Shown: piece by piece, positions 1 through 6,101 of the stretch
Layout of the letters: each line of letters starts with the position of its first letter
How positions within the stretch are numbered: position 1 is the first letter of the stretch
Assembly (NCBI GenBank): GCA_012032065.1
Contig: JAAURV010000072.1
Span: forward strand, 1-11,048
From: Hyphomicrobiales bacterium
GTDB taxonomy: Bacteria; Pseudomonadota; Alphaproteobacteria; Rhizobiales; Aestuariivirgaceae
Reading direction: 5' to 3'
DNA length: 11,048 nt
Notes under the pieces: model-generated
Told to the model about the DNA's origin: nothing
The model's database searches: none
Seen by the model: the letters and a program-made list of their open reading frames with translations, nothing else
Translations under genes and position numbers: made by a program

Positions 1-1091
1 AGCGTCGATCAGGGTGAAGGACAAGTCGATATCGTCGCCTGGCCCGGCTATATCGAAAACGGATCTACCGATAAGGCCTATGACTGGGTGACATCCTTCG
101 AAACCGCGACCGGCTGCAAGGTCAACGTCAAGACGGCCAATACCTCCGACGAAATGGTCGCGCTGATGAACGAGGGCGGCTTCGATGTCGTGACCGCATC
201 GGGCGACGCCAGCCTGCGTCTGATTGCCGGCGGCAAGGTACAGGAAATCAACACGAGCCTGGTCCCGAGCTGGGGCACGGTTGACGAGCGCCTGCAAAAT
301 GCGCCGTGGCACACCGTCGATGGCAAGCATTATGGCGTGCCCTATCAGTGGGGTCCGAACGTGCTCGCCTACAACACCAATGTCTTCAAGGAAGCGCCCA
401 AGAGCTGGGACATCGTGTTCGGCGAAATGAACCTGCCGGATGGCAAATCCAACAAGGGCCGCGTGCAGGCCTTCGACGGACCGATCTATATCGCCGACGC
501 AGCGCTCTATCTCATGAAGAAGAAACCAGAACTCGGCATCAAGGACCCTTATGAACTGACGGAAGAGCAGTACAAGGCCGCGCTCGATCTCTTGCGGGTC
601 CAACGCGGTCTCGTTGCCGCTACTGGCACGATGCTTTCATCCAGATGGACGATTTCAAGAACGAAGGCGTGGTTGCATCGTCGTCCTGGCCATTTCAGGT
701 GAACATACTGCAAGCCGACAAGGCTGCGATGGAGAAGACGCCGATTGCCTCCACCATTCCCGAGGAAGGAGCGACTGGCTGGGCCGACACCACGATGATG
801 CATGCGGAAGCAGCGCATCCCAACTGTGCCTATATGTGGATGGAGCATTCGGTCAATCCGAAGCTTCAGGGCGATCTCGCGGCGTGGTTTGGTTCGGTGC
901 CCGCGGTTACCGCCGCCTGCAAGGGCAATGCGCTTCTTACCGACGCGGGCTGCGAGACCAATGGCCTGCAGAACTTCGAGAAGATTCACTTCTGGCGCAC
1001 ACCGGTTGCCAAGTGCGCGTCGCAGTCCGCCGGATGCGTTCCGTACTACCGCTGGGTCTCCGACATGATCGCGGTGCTCGGCGGGCGCTGA
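1..1091 (+). CDS. ydcS: YdcS-type ABC transporter periplasmic substrate-binding protein, 5'-truncated and frameshifted
   Basis: This is the solute-binding subunit of a polyamine/PotD-like ABC importer, which captures ligand in the periplasm for the permeases encoded downstream. The frame is open from base 1, so the signal peptide and about 60 N-terminal residues lie outside the window. Frame 1 gives recognisable YdcS segments: DIVAWPGYIENG, TSDEMVALMNEGGFDVVTA, GDASLRLIAGG, YGVPYQWGPN, NLPDGKSNKGRVQAFDGPIY and LTEEQYKAALDLLR. Similarity then jumps to frame 3 at about 607-618 with RYWHDAFIQMDDFKNEGV and continues through SSWPFQVN, GWADTTMM and CETNGLQNFEKIHFW to a C-terminal VLGGR and TGA at 1089-1091. 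One extra base near 616 would join the halves (LV-x-RYWHD). Left unrepaired, frame 1 stops at 702. The ligand is not deducible. E. coli YdcS has, from memory, also been linked to polyhydroxybutyrate synthesis and DNA uptake. The frameshift may be a sequencing error. Confidence 0.85.
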
Positions 1092-1101
1092 ACAAGCCAA
1101 T

Positions 1102-1130
1102 CCTCTCCCGCCTCCGAAGGGCGGGAGAGG
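1102..1130 (+). promoter_or_regulatory. Intergenic hairpin between ydcS and ydcT, overlapping the ydcT ribosome-binding site
   Basis: A perfect 11-bp inverted repeat, CCTCTCCCGCC (1102-1112) and GGCGGGAGAGG (1120-1130), is separated by a 7-base loop. It lies 10 bases after the ydcS stop. There is no T-run after it, so it does not look like an intrinsic terminator. The 3' arm contains the only purine-rich Shine-Dalgarno-like stretch ahead of the ATG at 1144, with a rather long spacer of 13 bases. Such a stem could protect the ydcS message from 3' exonucleases and reduce ydcT translation, giving the usual excess of binding protein. That role is inferred. Confidence 0.6.
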
Positions 1131-1143
1131 GTCACCATCGATT

Positions 1144-2136
1144 ATGAAACCCGCCGTCAGTTTTCAGCATGTGAGCCGCCATTTCGGCAGCGTGCGCGCG
1201 GTCGACGATGTCTCGCTTGATATCGGCGAAGGCGAATTTTTTGCGCTGCTGGGCCCCTCCGGGTCCGGCAAAACCACATGCCTGCGGCTGATCGCAGGGT
1301 TCGAACAGCCAACATCCGGCCATATCGAGATTGCAGGCGAAACGGCGGAAGGCGTTCCGCCCTACAAGCGCAACGTCAACACCGTCTTTCAAGACTACGC
1401 CCTCTTCCCACATATGACGGTGCTGGATAATGTGGCTTATGGCCTGATGGTGAGGGGCATCTCCAGGCCTGAGCGCCATGCGGAGGCCGAAATAGCCCTG
1501 TCGCTGGTGGCTCTCCCGGGATACGGCGCAAGGCGGCCATCGCAGCTCTCCGGCGGGCAGAGGCAGCGCGTGGCGCTGGCGCGAGCGCTCGTCAACAAAC
1601 CCCGCGTGCTGCTGCTCGACGAACCGCTGGGCGCGCTCGATCTCAAGCTCCGTGAGCAAATGCAGGTCGAGCTCAAGACCCTTCAGCGCAACCTTGGCAT
1701 CACCTTCGTATTCGTCACCCATGATCAGGGCGAGGCTCTGTCAATGGCCGACAGAGTCGCGATCTTCAACAATGGCAAGATCGTGCAGGCGGGAACCCCG
1801 GAAGACGTCTACGAGAGGCCAATGGTGAAATTCGTGGCCGATTTCGTAGGCTCGTCGAATGTGCTGCCGCCGGAGTTCTCGGAAAGGCTCGGAGGCCCGC
1901 GAAAGTGGACCAGCCTCCGCCCCGAACGCATTTCGGTTGGACAAGGCACCGGCGCATCGGTTCTGGCCCGCGTCAACTCCGTTCACTACCAGGGCTCGGT
2001 CACCCGCATTGTCGCCGATACCGGTGGCCAGCGCATCGCGGCAAATGTGCCGGCGGGCGGATTGCGGGTCACGGAGGGGGAGAACATATCGCTTCACTGG
2101 CCGTTGACGGCGATGCACGCGATGGATGACGGCTGA
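1144..2136 (+). CDS. ydcT: ABC transporter ATP-binding protein, YdcT/PotA-like
   Basis: This is the ATPase subunit that powers the adjacent importer on the cytoplasmic face of the membrane. The 330-residue protein is close to the family's usual length. All nucleotide-binding motifs are intact: Walker A GPSGSGKT (37-44), Q-loop Q83 in VFQDYALFPH, signature LSGGQ (135-139), Walker B VLLLDE (155-160), D-loop GALD (163-166) and H-loop H193 in VTHDQGEA. Residues from about 240 onward form the C-terminal TOBE-like region seen in PotA/CysA-type proteins (SLRPERISV, then AANVPAGGLRV). The TGA stop shares its A with the ATG of the next permease (TGATG), indicating translational coupling. The name rests on the YdcS-like partner; the ATPase alone would support only a polyamine/iron/sulfate-class assignment. 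Confidence 0.9.
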   Translation: MKPAVSFQHVSRHFGSVRAVDDVSLDIGEGEFFALLGPSGSGKTTCLRLIAGFEQPTSGHIEIAGETAEGVPPYKRNVNTVFQDYALFPHMTVLDNVAYGLMVRGISRPERHAEAEIALSLVALPGYGARRPSQLSGGQRQRVALARALVNKPRVLLLDEPLGALDLKLREQMQVELKTLQRNLGITFVFVTHDQGEALSMADRVAIFNNGKIVQAGTPEDVYERPMVKFVADFVGSSNVLPPEFSERLGGPRKWTSLRPERISVGQGTGASVLARVNSVHYQGSVTRIVADTGGQRIAANVPAGGLRVTEGENISLHWPLTAMHAMDDG

Positions 2137-3037
2137 TGTCCGGCGTCTGGGATACACTCTACCGGCGGCCGGCGCTCCTCGTAACTTTGCTGCTCGGGCC
2201 GCCGCTCATCTGGATCGGCGTCGTCTATATGGGATCGCTCGCCGCGTGCTTGCGCAGAGCTTCTTCTCCATCGACGAGTTCTCCGGCTTCATCGTCTATG
2301 AGTGGACGCTCAAGACCTATCGCGAGCTTCTGAGCCTCGCCAATCTCGATGTCATCTTTCGCAGCCTGCTCATGGCGATTGCGGTGACGCTGGCGTGCGC
2401 GGCGATCTCGGTTCCGATCGGCTACTACGCGGCGCGTTATGCCAAGGGAAAGTGGAAAGCGCTGTTCTATCTGTTGGTCATGCTGCCGCTGTGGTCGAGT
2501 TATCTGGTCAAGGTTTATTCCTGGAAGCTGCTTCTGGCGCAGGAAGGAATTATCGGCTGGCTGGCGGCGAAACTTCATCTCACCTGGCTGCTCAATGCAG
2601 TTCTTTCGATCCCGGTGATCGGCGGACCGTCGCTGTCCATCAGCTATATCGGAACGTTCCTCGTCTTCGTCTATGTCTGGCTTCCCTACATGATCCTGCC
2701 GACGCAAGCCGCACTGGAGCGCGTGCCGGTCAATCTGCTCGAAGCCTCCGCCGATCTTGGAGCGGCGCCCAATCAGACCTTCTGGAAAGTGATCTTCCCG
2801 CTGGCGCTTCCAGGCCTCATTGCCGGATCGATCTTCACCTTCTCGCTCACACTCGGCGACTACATCATTCCGCAGATCATCGGCAATTCGTCGGTGTTTC
2901 TGGGTTATGCGGTGTATTTGCAGCAGGGCACGGCAGGCAACATTCCGCTCGCCGCCGCCTTCACTGTCGTGCCGATCGTCATCATGCTAATTTATCTGAC
3001 TGTTGCAAAACGCATGGGAGCCTTCGATGCGCTCTGA
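2136..3037 (+). CDS. ydcU: ABC transporter permease, YdcU/PotB-like, apparent frameshift
   Basis: This is the first of two membrane subunits of the importer, about 300 residues once repaired. The ATG at 2136 overlaps the ydcT stop. It opens a typical permease N-terminus (MSGVWDTLYRRPALLVTLLL, then GPPLIWIGVVYMGSLAA) with one membrane segment. That frame dies at 2333. Similarity continues in the +2 frame from about 2249 with LAQSFFSIDEFSGF and runs to the TGA at 3035-3037. Inserting one base near 2247 (GCC GCG nTG CTT GCG CAG) reads AA-x-LAQSFF. The rest holds several hydrophobic segments and the EAA loop (EASADLGAAPNQTFWKVIFP) that docks on the ATPase. A start at 2126 keeps one open frame, but its first 40 residues are arginine-rich and not family-like. 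Sequencing error and true inactivation are both possible. Confidence 0.82.
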
Positions 3038-3851
3038 CCGCGGCGACCGCGCACCCAGGGCGCTGACGCTTGCAGCAATTGCGGGATTGCTGTTTCTGCA
3101 TCTGCCGCTGCTCTTGATCTTCCTCTACGCATTCACCACCGAGGAGAAATCCTACGCCTTCCCGCCGCCCGGTTTCACCTCGAAGTGGTTCGGCGTCGTG
3201 TGGGAGCGGCAGGACATCTGGGATTCCATCTGGCTCTCGGTCAAGGTGGCGGCTATTGCCACGGCGATCGCGCTCGTCCTCGGCACATGCGCGGCGGCCG
3301 CGGTGTCGCGCGCAAAGTTCTTTGGACGCGACTACATCTCACTGCTTTTCATTCTGCCCATTGCACTCCCCGGCATCATCACCGGCATCTCGCTCCGTTC
3401 AGCGTTCTCAATCATGGACATTCCGTTCTCGGCGTGGACCATCGTGCTGGGCCACGCGACATTCTGCATCGTCGTGGTCTACAACAACGCGCTTGCCCGC
3501 TTCCGCAGGCTTTCGGAAAACATGATTGAAGCCTCGATGGATCTGGGCGCGAACGGCTTCCAGACCTTTCGCCATGTGGTGTTGCCCAATATCGCCTCCG
3601 CACTTCTGGCGGGAGGCATGCTCGCGTTCGCGCTTTCCTTCGATGAAGTGATCGTCACCACCTTCACGTCCGGCACCGGCGTCTCATCGAAGACATTGCC
3701 CATCTGGATGTTGGACGAACTGATCCGCCCGCGCCAGCGTCCCGTCACCAATGTGGTGGCGATCTTCGTTGTGGCGGTCACCTTCGTGCCCATCCTCGCG
3801 GCCTATTATCTGACGCGCGAGGGCGAACACACGGGTGGCGCAGGGAAATGA
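3027..3851 (+). CDS. ydcV: ABC transporter permease, YdcV/PotC-like
   Basis: This is the second inner-membrane permease subunit of the importer, 274 residues and uninterrupted. I chose the ATG at 3027, which has GGGAG at 3016-3020 six bases upstream and overlaps the ydcU stop by 11 bases, as is common in coupled permease pairs. An in-frame TTG at 3003 is a poorer choice. Hydrophobic segments include LTLAAIAGLLFLHLPLLLIF near the N-terminus, VAAIATAIALVLGTCAAAA and YISLLFILPIALPGIITGI. The EAA loop reads EASMDLGANGFQTFRHVVLP, followed by SFDEVIVTTF. The stop codon abuts the stop of the convergent DUF1761 gene with no bases between. No ydcW-type dehydrogenase follows, unlike the E. coli operon. 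Confidence 0.9.
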   Translation: MRSDRGDRAPRALTLAAIAGLLFLHLPLLLIFLYAFTTEEKSYAFPPPGFTSKWFGVVWERQDIWDSIWLSVKVAAIATAIALVLGTCAAAAVSRAKFFGRDYISLLFILPIALPGIITGISLRSAFSIMDIPFSAWTIVLGHATFCIVVVYNNALARFRRLSENMIEASMDLGANGFQTFRHVVLPNIASALLAGGMLAFALSFDEVIVTTFTSGTGVSSKTLPIWMLDELIRPRQRPVTNVVAIFVVAVTFVPILAAYYLTREGEHTGGAGK

Positions 3852-4238
3852 CTACAAGATCCCCTGCACAGCGATCATGACAACGGCCATGGCCGCAATA
3901 AAGCCGGCCTCCACGGTTATCGCGTAGCTGCTTTTCCGCGCGAACAGGCCATTGGCCACAATCAACACAATCGCCAACAGGGCGATCAGTATTGCGGTCA
4001 GCAGTGCATTCTTGGCAGCTGTGATTCCGATTAACCACGCGAGCAGGAACGTACCCAGCAATTGCGCGGCCATAGCGCCCATGGGCATCGCGTTGGCGGC
4101 GCCGAGTTTCACTCCAACGCCTTCCGCCCACTTCACGCCAAAGAGTTTCGGCGAGTACCACAGCCATCCCAGAAGAAACGACAATACGGTCCCGGCAATG
4201 ACCGCAATCCAGTTCACACCTTCGGTAAGTTCAGCCAT
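3852..4238 (-). CDS. DUF1761 family membrane protein
   Basis: This is a 128-residue integral membrane protein of unknown function, recognised as DUF1761-like by size, topology and the conserved N-terminal pattern: NWIAVIAGTVLSFLLGWLWY (9-28), then SPKLFGVKWAEG. Four hydrophobic helices lie at about 9-28, 55-72, 77-97 and 109-127. The frame is open further upstream to 4391, but the ATG at 4238 is preceded by a strong GGAGGAG site, and the longer version would overlap the GFA gene. It is the last gene of the arsR-AHSA1-GFA-DUF1761 set, 13 bases after the GFA stop, so it is probably co-transcribed. Its TAG abuts the ydcV TGA. No catalytic residues are evident and no substrate can be proposed. 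Confidence 0.8.
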   Translation of the reverse strand: MAELTEGVNWIAVIAGTVLSFLLGWLWYSPKLFGVKWAEGVGVKLGAANAMPMGAMAAQLLGTFLLAWLIGITAAKNALLTAILIALLAIVLIVANGLFARKSSYAITVEAGFIAAMAVVMIAVQGIL

Positions 4239-4251
4239 TTTTTCTCCTCCC

Positions 4252-4662
4252 TCACATCGGCGGCATGCCGGGAAATTTCGGCAGCGCCGGATCGAGTTGG
4301 TCCCAAATCTGTCCCATTGCGCTGAAGAATACCATTTGCGGAGCGACCTTCGAGGGATCGTCGAGTGACGTAAGATTGACGGCAATTCCACCAGGCATGC
4401 CCGAGGTCTTACCGAGAAGCATCGAGCCGCATGTCGGGCAATGGCCGCGGGTCGCGGTGTTGCCGCTATCGGCCTTGTAGTCCCAATATTTGATCTTGCC
4501 TGTGATCTTGACGGCGGGCTCCGGAAACGCAGCGAAGGTCAAGTGCCCCGCACCGGACAGGCGCTGACAATGACGGCACTGACAATGCCCGGCCATCATG
4601 GGTTCCGCGTCGGTTTCGAAACGCACCGCTCCGCACGCGCATCCGCCTTCGTATTTTGCCAT
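4252..4662 (-). CDS. GFA family (glutathione-dependent formaldehyde-activating-like) zinc protein
   Basis: This is a 136-residue small zinc-fold protein of the GFA/CENP-V family. The expected cysteines are all present: C8 and C10 in GGCACGAVRF, C27, C29 and C32 in HCQCRHCQRLSG, and C75 and C78 in GHCPTCGS. The founding member was assigned formaldehyde-glutathione adduct formation, but most family members have no proven reaction, so catalysis should not be assumed. The ATG at 4662 has AGGAGGAA just upstream. An in-frame ATG at 4716 would extend into the AHSA1 gene and adds a non-family-like basic leader. It lies 17 bases after the AHSA1 stop, in the ArsR-controlled operon. The C-terminus (QIWDQLDPALPKFPGMPPM) matches the usual end of this subfamily. 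Confidence 0.88.
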   Translation of the reverse strand: MAKYEGGCACGAVRFETDAEPMMAGHCQCRHCQRLSGAGHLTFAAFPEPAVKITGKIKYWDYKADSGNTATRGHCPTCGSMLLGKTSGMPGGIAVNLTSLDDPSKVAPQMVFFSAMGQIWDQLDPALPKFPGMPPM

Positions 4663-4679
4663 GGTCTTCCTCCTCTGTT

Positions 4680-5120
4680 TCAAGCTGCAAAGAGTCTTTC
4701 GAGTCTGCCGACGCAACCGGTCCAGCCTTGCATGTGCATATCACGCGTTTGATCGTCGGCAAATTTGATGTGGGTGAGCGTGAGCTCGGTCCCCGCATCA
4801 ATCTTGCGCAGATCGATCGTCACAAGCGTTTCCATGTCCGGGTTCGTGATCCAGCCCCAAGTGAATGAAATCCGCCGGCCCGGCTCCAGTTCCTTGTAGA
4901 TTCCCGACACGCCATGCTCACGTCCGTCACGCTCGCGCATCACGATCTTGTAACGGCCGCCAATTCGAGGATCGGTTTCGGCGACGATCACCTCCATGTC
5001 ATCCCTCGGCGCCATCCAGTTTTTCAGCGTTTCGGGCGTGATCCAGGCGGCGAAGACTTTTTCCGGCGTGGTTTTGATAGTGCGGACGAGGCTAAGCGAG
5101 ATGTCCTTGGCGGTTGCCAT
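4680..5120 (-). CDS. SRPBCC / AHSA1-like domain protein
   Basis: This is a 146-residue single-domain START-like protein of the AHSA1 (activator of Hsp90 ATPase homologue 1-like) branch of SRPBCC. It has the characteristic N-terminal TTPEKVFAAWITPETLKNWM, a central GGRYKIVMRERDGREHGVSG, ISFTWGWITNP and a C-terminal helix ending in QGWTGCVGRLERLFAA. The domain forms a hydrophobic ligand cavity. Despite the name, bacterial members are not shown to act on Hsp90. The ATG at 5120 has GGAGGAG at 5126-5132 with a 5-base spacer. The coding start lies inside the 3' end of the ArsR-type gene (97-base overlap), so translation is probably coupled. ArsR-AHSA1 gene pairs recur widely in soil alphaproteobacteria, which suggests the regulator controls this protein. 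Confidence 0.88.
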   Translation of the reverse strand: MATAKDISLSLVRTIKTTPEKVFAAWITPETLKNWMAPRDDMEVIVAETDPRIGGRYKIVMRERDGREHGVSGIYKELEPGRRISFTWGWITNPDMETLVTIDLRKIDAGTELTLTHIKFADDQTRDMHMQGWTGCVGRLERLFAA

Positions 5121-5437
5121 TCTCTCTCCTCCAACAGGGCGGTCAGCGCATCGAGGCGCAGGCTCCAGAACTTTTCGTATTCGGCGAGCCAGCGCATGGC
5201 GGCCTCAAGCGGCGCGGCATCGAGGCGGCAGATCACCTGCCGCCCTGATCTGATCCTGCGCACCAGCTGTGCCTCCTCCAGCACGTCGAGATGCTTGCTG
5301 ATTGCGGGCAACGAAATGCCGAAAGGGGACGCGATTTCCCCCACGCTCAGCCGCGGCTCGTCGGCCAGCCTGGAAAGGATGGCGCGCCGGGTGGGATCGG
5401 CAAGTGCCGAGAACGTGGTGTCGAGAACGGCTGTCAT
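5024..5437 (-). CDS. ArsR/SmtB-family winged-helix transcriptional regulator
   Basis: This is a 137-residue DNA-binding repressor heading the four-gene minus-strand operon. The N-terminal signature TTFSALADPTRRAILSRL (7-24) and helix-turn-helix SVGEIASPFGISLPAISKHL (31-50), followed by the wing VRRIRSGRQVICRLD, are typical of the ArsR branch paired with AHSA1 proteins. The metal-sensing ELCVCDL motif of classical ArsR is absent, so a metal effector is unlikely. The usual fold seems to end near LLEERE (about residue 107). The remaining 30 residues are basic and proline-rich (RKKSSPPGSRPKR) and are read out of frame over the AHSA1 gene. That tail may be an artefact of a nearby indel or a non-conserved extension. 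The start at 5437 sits just after a 20-bp palindrome, probably its own operator. Confidence 0.85.
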   Translation of the reverse strand: MTAVLDTTFSALADPTRRAILSRLADEPRLSVGEIASPFGISLPAISKHLDVLEEAQLVRRIRSGRQVICRLDAAPLEAAMRWLAEYEKFWSLRLDALTALLEEREWQPPRTSRLASSALSKPRRKKSSPPGSRPKR

Positions 5438-5440
5438 TAC

Positions 5441-5460
5441 ATTTAACCTATATGTTAAAT
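5441..5460. promoter_or_regulatory. Putative ArsR-family operator palindrome
   Basis: ATTTAAC (5441-5447), six bases, then GTTAAAT (5454-5460) form a palindrome that matches its own reverse complement at 18 of 20 positions. It begins 3 bases upstream of the regulator start codon and overlaps the proposed -10 element, an ideal place for autorepression. It is strikingly AT-rich against a GC-rich background. ArsR-family proteins typically bind imperfect palindromes of about this size. The binding itself is inferred. Confidence 0.65.
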
Positions 5461-5486
5461 GTTGCCCAGCCGCTTTCGAATGTCAA
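5458..5486 (-). promoter_or_regulatory. Candidate sigma-70 promoter of the arsR-type operon
   Basis: Read on the minus strand, a perfect TTGACA -35 box lies at 5486-5481. A 17-base spacer separates it from AACATT at 5463-5458, a weak -10 match (3 of 6). Transcription would start near 5450 and give a leader of only about a dozen bases. This agrees with the lack of a convincing Shine-Dalgarno sequence before the regulator ATG. The operator palindrome covers the -10 region and start site. Confidence 0.5.
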
Positions 5487-5505
5487 GTACGATCGAAGCG
5501 GCGGA

Positions 5506-6077
5506 TCAGCGTTTCCTCTTTGCCGGTTTCTTGGCGGGCTTCTTTCTGGCGGCGGCTTTGGCCGGCTTTTTCGTAACCTTCTTTGCAGCGGGCTTCTTCG
5601 CCGCCGCCTTTTTCGGCGCCTTGGGCGCGGCAGCCGCCGTCATGCTGCCGGCGATCGCCGCGAGTTTCTCGAAGAACTGCCCCGCCAGCATGCGCGCGGT
5701 GGGATCGATGAAGCGCGCGGCCAAGCTTGCAATCTTGCCGCCTACTTGCGCGTCGACATCGTAGCTCAGCCTGGTGCCCTCGGGTACGGTTTCGAGTTTC
5801 ACATCAGCGCCGCCCGAAGCGGAACCCATCATGAACTGCCCGAGCCTGAAATGCGGTAGCCGTTCGGCGGATCGAGATCGGAAAGCGTCACCGCTCCATT
5901 GAACCTGGCCTTCACCGGCCCGAGCTTCACGCCGACGACCGCTTCCATCCGTGTGTCGGACTTCTTGGAGATCGACTCGCAACCGGGAATGCAGCGCTTC
6001 AGCACATCGGGATCGTTCAAGGCTTTCCACACCGCCTCGCGGCTCGCGGGAATGACGACTTCATCGGACATTTTCAT
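5506..6077 (-). CDS. Orphan CoxG-like SRPBCC protein with histone-H1-like basic tail, apparent frameshift
   Basis: Repaired by one base, this reads as a 190-residue protein. Residues 1-145 form a CoxG (carbon monoxide dehydrogenase subunit G)-type SRPBCC domain: IPASREAVWKALNDPDVLKR, CIPGCE, then GGADVKL and VDAQVGGKIASLAARFID. The two halves are in different frames and join at 5839-5841, where GGCTCGGG-CAG needs one more base (SGSGQFMMGSASGG). Residues 148-190 are a tail of Ala, Lys and Pro with 16 Lys, 3 Arg and no acidic residue (KKPAAKKVTKKPAK). The start at 6077 has AGGAGG seven bases upstream. The gene lies 24 bases after tgt, so it is probably the last cistron of that operon. No coxSLM genes are nearby, so a CO dehydrogenase role is unlikely. 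The tail could bind nucleic acid, polyphosphate or acidic lipid; that is a guess. Tail codons occupy 5637-5506. Confidence 0.75.
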
Positions 6078-6101
6078 GGACTGCCTCCTGTTCCTCGCTT
6101 G

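Noticed and set aside
5506..5637. Low-complexity repeated GGCTTC/TTTCTTGGC stretch as a DNA repeat element
   Set aside because: It is explained by the Lys/Ala/Pro codons of the CoxG-like protein's tail.
5302..5859. Plus-strand open frame across the arsR start and the CoxG-like tail
   Set aside because: It runs through the promoter and two real minus-strand genes and reads as Arg/Ser-rich shadow sequence; the Gly/Leu/Phe-rich part is the complement of the Lys/Ala tail.
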